Numbered from the stretch's first letter, positions 1-10,028 are shown. The stretch: 64,000 nt of DNA from Dehalococcoidia bacterium (GCA_007129495.1 SKVJ01000019.1:20529-84528), one strand, 5' to 3'. The notes: generated by a model from the letters alone, not told the origin. Made by a program: numbers and translations.

Positions 1-57
1 CGTTGAGACATCATCGCCGACTGTGATTGCTTGGCCTATCAGCACAGGCTGCTCCAT
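1..57 (-). CDS. leuD: 3-isopropylmalate dehydratase small subunit, N-terminal fragment (runs off window start)
   Basis: Minus-strand ATG at 57 reads MEQPVLIGQAITVGDDVST; lies directly downstream of leuC on the same strand. Confidence 0.55.
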   Translation of the reverse strand, partial: MEQPVLIGQAITVGDDVST

Positions 58-59
58 AA

Positions 60-1313
60 TCAGCGTATCTCCCTGGGATCCGTGATCACACCTCGAAGTG
101 TTGTGGCGGCGGCGGTAGCCGGACTCGCCAGGTAGACATACGCGTCGGGATTACCCATACGGCCCTTGAAGTTACGATTGGCTGTAGAGAGACAGACCTC
201 ACCATCGCCGAGTATTCCCTGGTGCAGACCAAGGCAACCTGCACATCCCGGCGGAAGGATGACAGCACCGAACTTAACAAGGGTCGAGATATACCCTTCT
301 TCGATAGCCTGCAACAGCACGGATCTTGAAGCGGGTGCGACAAGGAAGCGCGTGGAGTCCGCTTTCGTCTTGCCAGCCACCATCCGTGCAACAAGCGCAA
401 TATCTTCGATACGGCCATTGGTACAGGTTCCCACGAACACTTGATCGACCCGCACGGCTTCCAGTTCCGCTGCAGGGAGCACGTTATCCACAGTGTGCGG
501 ACACGCGACCATTGGTACGAGTGAATCCAGCGCGATGCGCACAGTCTCGGTGTACCGCGCATCAGGATCAGGAACCAGCGGCACGTAATCATCCTCCCTG
601 CCCATCAGAGCGAGATATTCGCGCGTTCGTTCATCACTAGGGAAAAGACCGGCCTTGGCACCGGCCTCAACCGCCATATTCGATACAACGAGGCGATCCG
701 TTACTGCCATTGCAGCAACACCAGGCCCAGAGAATTCCAGTGACATGTAGGTGGCGCCGTCCGCTCCGATAAGACCAATGAGGTACAGTATGAGATCTTT
801 TGAACCAACCATCGCCGGAGGCTGTCCGGTGAGCAGGATCTGCTGCGACTCCGGCACACGAAACCAGTTCTTTCCAAGCGCCATAGCAACCGCCACATCG
901 CTCGACCCCATGCCCGTACCGAATGCGCCGAGTCCGCCCGCGGTAACGCTGTGCGAGTCCGCGCCGACGACAATATCTCCAGGTCTCGCGTATCGCTCAG
1001 CCACAACCTGGTGGCATACTCCTTCGCCGACTTCGCTCACGATGCAACCACAGTCGCGACCGAACTGACGCATGAATAGATGATCGGTCGAGAGTTGTCG
1101 CGCAGGGCTCGGGGCTGCATGGTCCATGAACAGGATTGTCCGCGTGGGATCTGCCAGCTGTTCGAATCCTGCCTCTTTGAATAATCGTATCGTGAGTGGC
1201 CCGGTTGTGTCCTGCACAAATACGAGATCAACGCGGGCTATCACAATATCATTAGCCTGCGCATCGGAGCCGGACTTATCGGTCAGTATCTTTTCAGCAA
1301 GCGTCTTGCCCAT
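60..1313 (-). CDS. leuC: 3-isopropylmalate dehydratase large subunit / homoaconitase family
   Basis: 417 aa; aconitase-family motifs GADSHSVTAGGLGAFGTGMGSSDVA, FVGTCTNGRIED, LPPGCAGCLG. Confidence 0.9.
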   Translation of the reverse strand: MGKTLAEKILTDKSGSDAQANDIVIARVDLVFVQDTTGPLTIRLFKEAGFEQLADPTRTILFMDHAAPSPARQLSTDHLFMRQFGRDCGCIVSEVGEGVCHQVVAERYARPGDIVVGADSHSVTAGGLGAFGTGMGSSDVAVAMALGKNWFRVPESQQILLTGQPPAMVGSKDLILYLIGLIGADGATYMSLEFSGPGVAAMAVTDRLVVSNMAVEAGAKAGLFPSDERTREYLALMGREDDYVPLVPDPDARYTETVRIALDSLVPMVACPHTVDNVLPAAELEAVRVDQVFVGTCTNGRIEDIALVARMVAGKTKADSTRFLVAPASRSVLLQAIEEGYISTLVKFGAVILPPGCAGCLGLHQGILGDGEVCLSTANRNFKGRMGNPDAYVYLASPATAAATTLRGVITDPREIR

Positions 1314-1318
1314 TGGTT

Positions 1319-3073
1319 CTAGCCTATCACCGCCAGCGTCTCATTCAGTTTCACTTTGTCTCCAGGCTGACAGTTGATAGCAACCACCTTGCCATCATCC
1401 GGCGCCGGTAAGATGTTCTCCATCTTCATCGCTTCAAGTACACAGATCCCATCGCCAGCAGACACCTCATCGCCCACTGCTACAAGATAGCGAATAATCG
1501 TGCCGGGCATCGGAGCCAGAAGAGGCGTGCCCACAGCAACCTCCGACTCACTTGCGGCTTGGGCGATGCTTTCCTCAGGTGGACAGTGCGATGGACCTGA
1601 TGGTACCGCAATAGCGCCTGACCGAGCTTGTTCAAATAGTTCGTCTTCCCGATGAATATCCTCGAGACTCTTCCCGACAGTCTCTTGAGGCGGTGATTCA
1701 AGCCCGAACTTCCAACGAAGAAAGCGCATCCCTGAAGTAGGATACAGCGCATAAGTGAGCACATCGTCGATGTTGTCGGTCAACTCGGCCACCTGGTCCC
1801 TCGCGGCTTCCATCTCAGGGGCGATTGTATCGGCCGGACGGAAAGCAATGGGGGTCTCTCCTCGCTCGTACCCCCGCAGGATGGCTGTCTGAATATCCGG
1901 AGCGACTGGAGCAGGCGGGCGTCCGTACAGACCGAACACATATGACTTCACCTGCTCGGACACCACCTCGTAGCGGCCGAACAGTACATTGCTGACCGCC
2001 TGAGAGCCTATTATCTGGCTCGTCGGAGTTACCAGCGGCGGGTAACCGAGATCTTTCCGCGTCCGTGGCAACTCGGCATAGACCTCTGCCAGCCGGTCGA
2101 GCGCATTCGCTTCCTTCAACTGCGCAACCATGTTGCTGAACATACCGCCCGGTATCTGGTGTCGCAGCACAGCAGTATCAATAACAGATAGTCCCGTGTT
2201 CACAAGGAAATCGCGATACTTAGGGGCGACGACCTCCAGGGTTTCGTCAACACTGACAACGGCATCAAGATCCAAGCCGGTGTCCCTGGGCGTACCGCGC
2301 AATGCGGCAATCATAGTCTCAACAGCGGTATGGGAAGTCCGCATAGCTAAAGGGGCCAGGCATGTGTCGAGCATATCGACTCCGGCCTCGACGGCTTTCA
2401 GAAAACTCATCGGAGCCATACCGCTGGTCGCGTGGCTGTGCAACGCCACAGGTACATCGAGTGCTTCTTTGAGCGAGAAGATCAGATCATAGGCATCATC
2501 AGGCGACAGGAGTCCAGCCATGTCCTTGATGCAGATGCTGTCCGCTCCCATTTCCTGCAGGGTCAGGGCCTTGTCAACGAAATAGTCCGTAGTGTAGACC
2601 GGGCCTCCAAGTTTAGGCTCGGTAAGCGAGTAACACACCGCGGCCTGAACATGCTTGCCGGCTTCCTTGGCGGCCTCCATGGCAGTGCTCAGGTTGCGCT
2701 CATCGTTGAGTGCATCAAAGATGCGGAACACATCAATTCCGTTATGTGCCGCGCGGCGAACAAACTCCTGTACTACATCATCCGCATAATGACGATAGCC
2801 GACGAGATTCTGTCCTCTGAGCAACATCTGCAGCGGGGTCTGCGGTGCAGCGCTCTTAAGCAGGCGCAACCTTTCCCAGGGATCCTCATTCAGGAAACGC
2901 GTCATGACATCGAAGGTGGCGCCACCCCAGACCTCGAGCGACCAGAAACCAAGATTGTCAAGGGCAGGCGCCAGCAGCAGCAGGTCTTCAGTTCTCATTC
3001 TTGTGGCCAGCAGGGATTGGTGGCCGTCACGCAGTGTGAGATCCGTGATCTGAACGGGTGTCGGTTTATACAT
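1319..3073 (-). CDS. Oxaloacetate decarboxylase alpha / pyruvate carboxylase subunit B with C-terminal biotinyl domain
   Basis: LTLRDGHQSLLATRMRTEDLL carboxyltransferase start; C-terminal EAMKMEN biotin attachment motif. Confidence 0.9.
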   Translation of the reverse strand: MYKPTPVQITDLTLRDGHQSLLATRMRTEDLLLLAPALDNLGFWSLEVWGGATFDVMTRFLNEDPWERLRLLKSAAPQTPLQMLLRGQNLVGYRHYADDVVQEFVRRAAHNGIDVFRIFDALNDERNLSTAMEAAKEAGKHVQAAVCYSLTEPKLGGPVYTTDYFVDKALTLQEMGADSICIKDMAGLLSPDDAYDLIFSLKEALDVPVALHSHATSGMAPMSFLKAVEAGVDMLDTCLAPLAMRTSHTAVETMIAALRGTPRDTGLDLDAVVSVDETLEVVAPKYRDFLVNTGLSVIDTAVLRHQIPGGMFSNMVAQLKEANALDRLAEVYAELPRTRKDLGYPPLVTPTSQIIGSQAVSNVLFGRYEVVSEQVKSYVFGLYGRPPAPVAPDIQTAILRGYERGETPIAFRPADTIAPEMEAARDQVAELTDNIDDVLTYALYPTSGMRFLRWKFGLESPPQETVGKSLEDIHREDELFEQARSGAIAVPSGPSHCPPEESIAQAASESEVAVGTPLLAPMPGTIIRYLVAVGDEVSAGDGICVLEAMKMENILPAPDDGKVVAINCQPGDKVKLNETLAVIG

Positions 3074-3184
3074 CAGTTACATGACTCCGTAAATCTAAGG
3101 AAAGCGGAATACCTATTCTACTGTGAACAGGCTGCTATAATCAAAGTAACGTACGTCACAGACAGTAGCATTCACACACATAGC

Positions 3185-4000
3185 ATGACGGGCACGCAGT
3201 TCAAGTGGGGGACTCGTACATTCCTTATGGGAATAGTGAACGTCTCTCCTGATTCCTTTGCCGGTGACGGCATACACTCACCTGCTATCGCCCTTGAAAT
3301 GGCGAGTCACATGGTAAAGGCGGGGGCCGACATCATCGATGTCGGCGGCGAATCGACGAGGCCCGGCTCGATACCCGTATCTCTTCATGAAGAGATGACT
3401 CGCGTGATCCCGGTGGTGCAGGGTCTTTGCCGACACGTCGATGTTCCGGTCAGCGTCGACACCTACAAGTACGAGATCGCGCTGAAAGCGCTGCAGGCAG
3501 GAGCTCGCATCATTAACGACATATGGGGACTGAAGAAGGATCCACGTTTAGCCGACCTCGCTGGATATTACGGGGCGGGGATGGTACTGATGAGCAACCA
3601 GAGGGATGTTTCTCCCAATCACGATGTTGAGTTCACAGATATCATGCAGGTAGTAATAGACGATCTGCGGAGGGCTACTAGCGAAGCTGTTACAAGAGGC
3701 GTACCAGCCGACCAGATTATCGTTGACCCGGGCATCGGCTTTGGAAAGACCCAGCCACAGAACCTTCTTCTGTTGCGGCGCCTTCGCGAGTTACGTGTGC
3801 TGGGATACCCGGTACTCATAGGCTCTTCACGAAAGTCTGTACTCGGTCACGTGCTACAACTCCCCGCATCGGAGCGGTTCGAGGCGACCGCCGCCACTGT
3901 GGCTCTTGCCATCGAGCGTGGCGCTGATATGGTACGCGTACATGACGTAAAGGAGATGGCGCGTGTCTGCAAAGTCACGGACGCCATAGTACGTGGGTGA
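3185..4000 (+). CDS. folP: Dihydropteroate synthase
   Basis: MGIVNVSPDSFAGDG, DIIDVGGESTRPGS, DPGIGFGKTQ, GSSRKS motifs; start chosen inside the longer ORF 2432..4000. Confidence 0.9.
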   Translation: MTGTQFKWGTRTFLMGIVNVSPDSFAGDGIHSPAIALEMASHMVKAGADIIDVGGESTRPGSIPVSLHEEMTRVIPVVQGLCRHVDVPVSVDTYKYEIALKALQAGARIINDIWGLKKDPRLADLAGYYGAGMVLMSNQRDVSPNHDVEFTDIMQVVIDDLRRATSEAVTRGVPADQIIVDPGIGFGKTQPQNLLLLRRLRELRVLGYPVLIGSSRKSVLGHVLQLPASERFEATAATVALAIERGADMVRVHDVKEMARVCKVTDAIVRG

Positions 4001-4518
4001 AGAAAATGCCGGAGACAGACATCTTCCTCAGCCTCGGTTCAAACCTGGGAGACAGAGCCGATAACCTCAAAGCAGCTCTCAGAGAGCTGTCCCGTCAGAT
4101 CAGTATGGTGGCGATCTCCAGCGTGTATGAGACTGAACCCGTGGGTTTCGCCGAGCAGCCACCTTTTCTCAATCTCGCATGTCGCGCCTCCACCCACCTT
4201 ACCGCCAAGAGATTACTGTCACTGGCTCAACTCACGGAGATGCAGCTCGGCCGACGATCCACATTCCTGAACGGTCCGAGGCTGATTGACATCGACATTC
4301 TTCTCTATGGTGTCAATATCGTGCAAACAGAAGAACTGCAAATCCCTCACCCCGCGATTCACGAAAGAGCGTTCGTGCTCGTACCGATGGTCGAGATAGC
4401 GCCGGATGTGCTGCATCCGACACTGCATAAGACCATGCGGCAGCTACTGAGCGAGACACCCGACCAGCACTGGGTGCATGCACTGCAAGGAGGAGAGGAT
4501 GTACCAACTCTTCGTTGA
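3997..4518 (+). CDS. folK: 2-amino-4-hydroxy-6-hydroxymethyldihydropteridine diphosphokinase
   Basis: LSLGSNLGDRADNL, VYETEPVGF, GPRLIDIDILLYG, IPHPAIHERAFVLVPM. Confidence 0.93.
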   Translation: MKKMPETDIFLSLGSNLGDRADNLKAALRELSRQISMVAISSVYETEPVGFAEQPPFLNLACRASTHLTAKRLLSLAQLTEMQLGRRSTFLNGPRLIDIDILLYGVNIVQTEELQIPHPAIHERAFVLVPMVEIAPDVLHPTLHKTMRQLLSETPDQHWVHALQGGEDVPTLR

Positions 4519-4867
4519 AGAACATTTCGATGCGGCCCATTATCTTCCGGACTATCGGGGTAAATGCGAGCGGCTGCATGGCCACCGGTTCAGAGTCATC
4601 ATACGAGCCGAAGGACATACCGTCGGAGACGAGGGGATGGTGTACGATTTCGCAGAGATGAAGAACCACCTGCGTGAAGAGTTGACGAATCTGGACCACT
4701 GTTGCCTGAACGAACTGGAAGATTTCGCAGCCTCAGTGCCTTCCAGCGAGAACATCGCCAAATGGCTGTACTGCAGGCTGCAACCACGATTCGTAGACAG
4801 CCCGGTTACACTGAGCGCCGTAGAAGTGTGGGAATCGCCCACTGCCGGGGTTATTTATACCCCCTGA
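4499..4867 (+). CDS. 6-pyruvoyltetrahydropterin synthase / QueD family protein
   Basis: FDAAHYLPDYRGKCERLHGHRF; strong SD (aaggaggagagg) before ATG 4499. Confidence 0.85.
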   Translation: MYQLFVEEHFDAAHYLPDYRGKCERLHGHRFRVIIRAEGHTVGDEGMVYDFAEMKNHLREELTNLDHCCLNELEDFAASVPSSENIAKWLYCRLQPRFVDSPVTLSAVEVWESPTAGVIYTP

Positions 4868-5046
4868 TCCTGCATCTCGGGTGGTAGCAGATTTGGGATG
4901 GTGTCAGAGATCGGATAGTGGAAATCACAGACCTTGCAGTAGAGCGAACCAGTCACAATTTCCACTTCGTCACGTTCGGTCACTGTGAGTGCCAGGTCCC
5001 CTTTACAGACTGGACACACCAGGATCTCCATCAGTTCATCTTTCAT
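4855..5046 (-). CDS. Trm112 family protein
   Basis: 63 aa; MEILVCPVCKGDL...YCKVCDFHYPISDTIPNLLP. Confidence 0.85.
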   Translation of the reverse strand: MKDELMEILVCPVCKGDLALTVTERDEVEIVTGSLYCKVCDFHYPISDTIPNLLPPEMQDQGV

Positions 5047-5125
5047 GTATAGTGGATTATACCAGCAACAACCTGTCAGCGTGCCGACACTTCGTCGGTG
5101 CTATAATGCACTGAGGAGAAGAGAT

Positions 5126-5458
5126 ATGACTGTTCAGATGAAGAAGACTTACCGTGGCATCAATCCTGAGATGCTGCATGACGAGATGCGGGACATCGTA
5201 GCCCAACATGGTCTGAAGGCGGCCAAGGCAAGTCAGCAAACATACTCAGTATCAAGCGGCGCAACACAATCGCGTGTGACCATGCCGTTACATACCAGTG
5301 AAGGCGAGGACTGCGGCAGTATTCACATTCTGGGTTCGGCGAATGGTGATGCGCGCATGACCCTGAACCTCAATAATGGTCTGGTCCCGTCAGACGTTGT
5401 GAAGGCCCTGGAGTCCGACATCAGCTTCATGTTCGGTTCGTACGAAGTCAGGTGGTAG
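5126..5458 (+). CDS. Conserved hypothetical protein, about 110 aa
   Basis: ATG 5126 preceded by gaggagaaga; the listed ORF 4985..5458 is over-extended. Confidence 0.6.
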   Translation: MTVQMKKTYRGINPEMLHDEMRDIVAQHGLKAAKASQQTYSVSSGATQSRVTMPLHTSEGEDCGSIHILGSANGDARMTLNLNNGLVPSDVVKALESDISFMFGSYEVRW

Positions 5459-5531
5459 TGGCTCACCGTAACCGGTATTCCATAATCACGACAGCCCCTG
5501 GACCTCTCGCTAATACCGGCTGAGGCCACTA
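5456..5531 (+). other. Large imperfect inverted repeat / structured RNA element overlapping the stop codon of 5126..5458
   Basis: TAGTGG+CTCA (5456-5465) pairs with TGAG-g-CCACTA (5521-5531); CCGGTATT (5472-5479) pairs with AATACCGG (5512-5519). Confidence 0.6.
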
Positions 5532-5937
5532 TGATCGTGTCAGGGCAGGCAACTTATCGACACACGAGAAGGTTCCAAATTGACATTCCCGTGAAGCACA
5601 GGCCACGGTCATGACTCTCCCACATGGTGCCGTCTGCCCCGGTCAGTGACGAAGGCAGGTCTCCTGCATCTTTGTTACAAGGTCGCGCGGGAGGGAACGG
5701 CGAGCATTGCAGCGCGTATCTCCACTGACAGCTACGGCGCGCGCAGCGCACGCAGCCAGGGCATCCATCCGGTATCCTTTCTCGAGAGTCTACTCCCATG
5801 GCGCCAGAATCAGATCATGCTGACCCCATAGCGGGAGAGATTGCTGCGAAGATGCCACGGTCCTCGCATGTCGCCTTTAGAAGTGATACGTGGTCAACAT
5901 TATACTCACGGTAGTCCTGCACACCGCGCTGCTCACC

Positions 5938-7176
5938 TCAGTCTTTGGAGGGGCCGCGCATCAGGAGCATCGCACAAACCACTGAGATCAGCAGCAAGCC
6001 GATGCCACTCACCACAAATGCAGTCGCGAAACTGAACCGATCGATCAGGAAGCCAACAACGGGGGCCAACACGCCACTGCCTTCCATTGCACCGAAGTAG
6101 TAGAGGCCAAGAACAGAGGACCTTTTACCTGTAGGGGTATTTGCGACAACGTATGACTCCGAGGCCGGAGCCCGGGCGTACATTCCAGCGCCGAGAAGCA
6201 GAAGAAGTGCCAATACAACAAATGCTGATCCCACGAGGTCAAGGATTATCAGGGCAGGCCCGGAAAGGAGGGCGAACCCAATCACTACTCGCACTCTGCC
6301 GATACGATCAGAGAGGTAGCCGCCAACAATCGCTGCCCATAATCCGGTTGAGTAGAAGAGCGCTATTGCCAAAGCGGCATTATGCTCCGCATACCCATGG
6401 ATATCAACGAGATACAAGGGAATGAAGGCAACAACTGCGAGAACGAACGCGGCGGTCACACTCGTCAGCACCAGGAAGGTCGACATTCGTACCCAGTCAA
6501 TCTTATCTACATCTTCCATCGCTCCCACGGAACCAGCGGGAGATGGCGTATCCGCCCTCGTGTTCAATGAGCCCTTGCGTTCCCTCCGTCCCAGAATGGC
6601 AAAGAACATCACGCCGAAGAAGAAGCCTGGAACCGCCAGGCTGATGAAAGACATACGCCAGCCCCACACTGCTGCAAGTGCCGCAGCGAACAGTGGAGCC
6701 AGAAAATAGCTCGCGCTTCCACCGACCATGTGAAGACCAAACGCCCGTCCTCTGTGGGAGGGTTCCGTCACCTTGGATATGGCGGCGGGGGCAGACGGGT
6801 GATACCCTCCACCCAGTGCTCCCATGAGGAACAGCGCCAGGAGCAGCATCGTGTAACTGGTCGACAACCCGACTGCCAAGCCCGTCAGAGCGACTCCACT
6901 GATACCAATCAGTAACAGTCGCCGGGAACCGAATCTATCGGCAAGCCAACCGGCTGGCAACTGTGAGAAACCGTAGGGAATCGAAAATGCGGAGACCACG
7001 AGGGAGGCCTGAGTATAGTCGAGGTTGAACTCATTCCGGATAAAGGGTAGTAACGGTATCGGAAGCGCAGTCACGAGATGGTGCGCCAAGTGTGCGAGCG
7101 CAAACAGGATGACTATGCCCGGGAAGAATGCCTTCAGACGTGCAAGGCCTGTTAAGGCTCCAGGATTGACGCTCAT
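5938..7176 (-). CDS. MFS transporter
   Basis: 12-TM-like protein; GWLADRFGSRRLLLIG and GYLSDRIGRVRVVIG loops. Confidence 0.88.
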   Translation of the reverse strand: MSVNPGALTGLARLKAFFPGIVILFALAHLAHHLVTALPIPLLPFIRNEFNLDYTQASLVVSAFSIPYGFSQLPAGWLADRFGSRRLLLIGISGVALTGLAVGLSTSYTMLLLALFLMGALGGGYHPSAPAAISKVTEPSHRGRAFGLHMVGGSASYFLAPLFAAALAAVWGWRMSFISLAVPGFFFGVMFFAILGRRERKGSLNTRADTPSPAGSVGAMEDVDKIDWVRMSTFLVLTSVTAAFVLAVVAFIPLYLVDIHGYAEHNAALAIALFYSTGLWAAIVGGYLSDRIGRVRVVIGFALLSGPALIILDLVGSAFVVLALLLLLGAGMYARAPASESYVVANTPTGKRSSVLGLYYFGAMEGSGVLAPVVGFLIDRFSFATAFVVSGIGLLLISVVCAMLLMRGPSKD

Positions 7177-7904
7177 CCGCTTACCTGCTGCTGCAGCCAG
7201 TCAGCCACATCTGTCATGACCGCTCGAGACGCGCTGAGATAGTGACACTCCCCGGGATATGTCCGGATCTCGGCCCCGTACTTGCTGGCGATGCGTCGGG
7301 CCACCACAGCCGGCGTTATCCTGTCCATTGAACCGACAGCCACGAGGACCGGACAGGTTATCCTTAGTTCATCCACCGCAATCATGCCACGGAAGATCTC
7401 CCACAGCGCTCGTCCGGATTCGTGTTTGAACGACCGGTACACAACAGATTGTTCGCGGGCAGACAGTGTGTTAAGAATGCCGAACCGTGCATTGCGGGCT
7501 GGAATCACAAAAGGTCTGCAAAACACAGCGTCCAGGATACTGGCCGACGTTGATATTGCCACTGATGGTGTGAGAGGCACTATCCCCCGAGGAGCTACCG
7601 GGCTCAAAAGCACAAGGGCGCGGACAGGGTCGATTTCGGCAAGTTTCTGAGCAACGAGCGACCCCATGCTATGCCCTACAATCACCGGCGGCTGGTCGAA
7701 CTTCTGAACCACCTCCTGTACCTGTGCCACGTAATCCATTAACCCCACGTGATGCAGAGACTCCAAATCCTGCGGTGGTTCGTGAAACAGGAGCGTGACT
7801 GCATGAGTGTCAAATCCCCTGTTCTCAAAGTGCCTGCGAAAACGGTTCCAGTGCGCACGGTCAGCCCACATGCCGTGAATGAAGAGAACGGGAGGTAAGG
7901 TCAC
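7173..7904 (-). CDS. Alpha/beta hydrolase
   Basis: LFIHGMWADRAHW, VGHSMGSLVAQ nucleophile elbow, C-terminal GECHYL. Confidence 0.88.
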   Translation of the reverse strand: MTLPPVLFIHGMWADRAHWNRFRRHFENRGFDTHAVTLLFHEPPQDLESLHHVGLMDYVAQVQEVVQKFDQPPVIVGHSMGSLVAQKLAEIDPVRALVLLSPVAPRGIVPLTPSVAISTSASILDAVFCRPFVIPARNARFGILNTLSAREQSVVYRSFKHESGRALWEIFRGMIAVDELRITCPVLVAVGSMDRITPAVVARRIASKYGAEIRTYPGECHYLSASRAVMTDVADWLQQQVSG

Positions 7905-8047
7905 AATGCCAAGTACTCCATGATGCTGACGCCGTCATAAGCGCGGACCAATGAGTATAACGTCTTTCGATCCCCACGTACACCGACCGCCGTTTTGCAC
8001 TGGAACGCAACTGAACGGAGAACTCTGCTCCATTGATCCGGCACACT

Positions 8048-8725
8048 TCAGTCGAAGCCGTGCCAGGACGTCACCGTCTCCAGTGGTTCGCGCGTACTAT
8101 CCAGTCTGTTCGCCGGAAAATCCCAGTCAGGATAACCTATCGCCACGGCAGCAGTGAGGCGGGAATCATCGGGTATGCCTGTAACCTCACGAATCAGGTC
8201 GGGATAACACAGTGCCTGTTGATCGATGCAGGTACCCAGCCCGAAACACGTTGCTCCCAGGCAAAGCCCCTCGGTCAGAAGACCAAGGTCGAAATCAGTC
8301 CGCGCACGCTCCAGTGTGCCATCCGTGTAGATGAAAATTCCCACTGGTGCATCGAAAAACCGCAAAGCCTTGCGGTTCCATTCCTCCCTTCCCTCCATAT
8401 CATCCCTCTCGATGCCAAGCAGTTTGAAGATCTGGATTCCGACCTCCCTACGCCGCCGCAGATAGTCCCCGAAGAGGTCTGCAGGCGCGACGTCAGGGTT
8501 AACCGGAGCCCGTTTCTCGCGTAATCCGACACCGCGTGTGTTCAACTCCACAAGAGGTTGACCCGTCACCACAGCCAGCAGCCAGGGCTGTGCATTGGAA
8601 GCGGACGGCGATTGGATAGCCAGTTCAATTATTCGTTCGAGATGCTCTTTCGGAACGGGATCCGGCAGAAAACCCCGGATACTCTTCCTGTTATGCATCG
8701 CCTCTGACAACGACATACAATCCAT
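8048..8725 (-). CDS. Nitroreductase family protein
   Basis: MHNRKSIRGFLPDPVPKEHLERIIELAIQSPSASNAQPWLLAVVTG. Confidence 0.88.
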   Translation of the reverse strand: MDCMSLSEAMHNRKSIRGFLPDPVPKEHLERIIELAIQSPSASNAQPWLLAVVTGQPLVELNTRGVGLREKRAPVNPDVAPADLFGDYLRRRREVGIQIFKLLGIERDDMEGREEWNRKALRFFDAPVGIFIYTDGTLERARTDFDLGLLTEGLCLGATCFGLGTCIDQQALCYPDLIREVTGIPDDSRLTAAVAIGYPDWDFPANRLDSTREPLETVTSWHGFD

Positions 8726-8806
8726 TCAGCACCTCCGGGATATCCGCGCAGGACGGCTGGTAATCGTACTCCTATACTGGAAGAACGACAAACACTGTCT
8801 CACTGG

Positions 8807-9505
8807 TTACGAGCGTGTGGAAATCCTGCCGACAGGGATCACGTACAGAGGCGCTTCATCATCAGGTAGCCCGAGAAGCGCACTGAGATCGTCGTCCTGA
8901 AAGGCGCCGATCACCACACAGCCGAGATCCAGCGCAGTAGCCTGCAGGTAGACGTTCTGGGCGGCATGACCCGCCTCCATATGCACATACCTCAGCCCGC
9001 GACCACCATATCTGCCCGTTGTTCTCTCGTAGACTGCGCTGATAGCCAGGACAACGGCACCCTCTTCAACGCTGCTTTGTCCCAGCGATGCCTGTGCCAG
9101 TTCCTTTCGTACGTCACCGCTCAGAATTCTTGCAAGTTCATGCCGACCAGTTCTATATAGATATACACCCGCTTCCAGACCATCCACGTCGCCCGCCACG
9201 AGATACAACTCCAGCGGGTACGTGCCTCCAGCCGAGGGTGACGTTCTACCTCCCCAGTCAACAGTTGTGCCCTGAGCTGCCCACAACAACTGCGAGACCT
9301 CTTCAAGTGTTATAGGCTCACCCGTGTAGTCCCGCACCGATCTCCGCTCGAAGAGCGCTTCTTCAACCGTCATCTCTCCCATTAGTCTCGCGTCTGGAAG
9401 GGATATGTGTTCCTGTCCTTGCCCAGCCGGGACAGAAGGTTCGGGCGAAACGCCACACCCGGCACATAATGCCGGGACGAGAAGTGCCAGAATCAACCCC
9501 TTCAT
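8807..9505 (-). CDS. SagB/ThcOx-type nitroreductase-like protein with putative lipoprotein signal peptide
   Basis: RRSVRDYTGEPITLEEVSQLLWAAQGTT...TSPSAGGTYPLELYLV...HMEAGHAAQNVYLQATALDLG; N-term MKGLILALLVPALCAGC. Confidence 0.8.
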   Translation of the reverse strand: MKGLILALLVPALCAGCGVSPEPSVPAGQGQEHISLPDARLMGEMTVEEALFERRSVRDYTGEPITLEEVSQLLWAAQGTTVDWGGRTSPSAGGTYPLELYLVAGDVDGLEAGVYLYRTGRHELARILSGDVRKELAQASLGQSSVEEGAVVLAISAVYERTTGRYGGRGLRYVHMEAGHAAQNVYLQATALDLGCVVIGAFQDDDLSALLGLPDDEAPLYVIPVGRISTRS

Positions 9506-9905
9506 ATGGCGTCACCTCCTTGCCGCCATACCTCAACGCCATTGGGAATACAACACAACGAACAGCCAGCCAACACTTCTACCGTAGTAGCAAGTTTGGG
9601 CCATGTCAAATCGGCGCCGGGGCTCCAATGCCCGAACATCGGGTATCATCGTTGAGTCCGCGGGCCAATCCGTTATCGTCGCCACGGTCCTCTTCATGCT
9701 ATCCGTAAGCACGGGCAGCCGACTCGCCGGTGTACAGACCCAACGACGAATGGGATGCTGCAGCCGAATCTATTCAGCATAATCTTCCGGTATCGCAGCT
9801 TTTTTGCCGCTGATCAGGAATTCTGTACACTCAAGAGTAAGGATGTGCCACACGTAAGCAACGCTGATGGCAATACCCGAAAATACTTAGAAGGGGGGTG
9901 GATTG

Positions 9906-10028
9906 ATGGAAGCACTACCGTTCCTGTTACCCATCGCGGTCTTCGCGCTGATAGGACTGGTTGTTCGCATAATGGTGTTGCGGCAACTCAGGCAGTTGGA
10001 ACACCAGAAGAACAACTCCGGACAGTAG
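9906..10028 (+). CDS. Putative single-TM microprotein (40 aa)
   Basis: MEALPFLLPIAVFALIGLVVRIMVLRQLRQLEHQKNNSGQ; G-rich SD-like aggggggtgg upstream. Confidence 0.55.
   Translation: MEALPFLLPIAVFALIGLVVRIMVLRQLRQLEHQKNNSGQ

Noticed and set aside
2130-2492. Forward ORF inside the carboxylase subunit gene
   Set aside because: Antisense shadow of a strongly conserved CDS.
9460-9480. CCCGGC...GCCGGG hairpin
   Set aside because: Lies within the signal-peptide coding region of 8807..9505; likely incidental.
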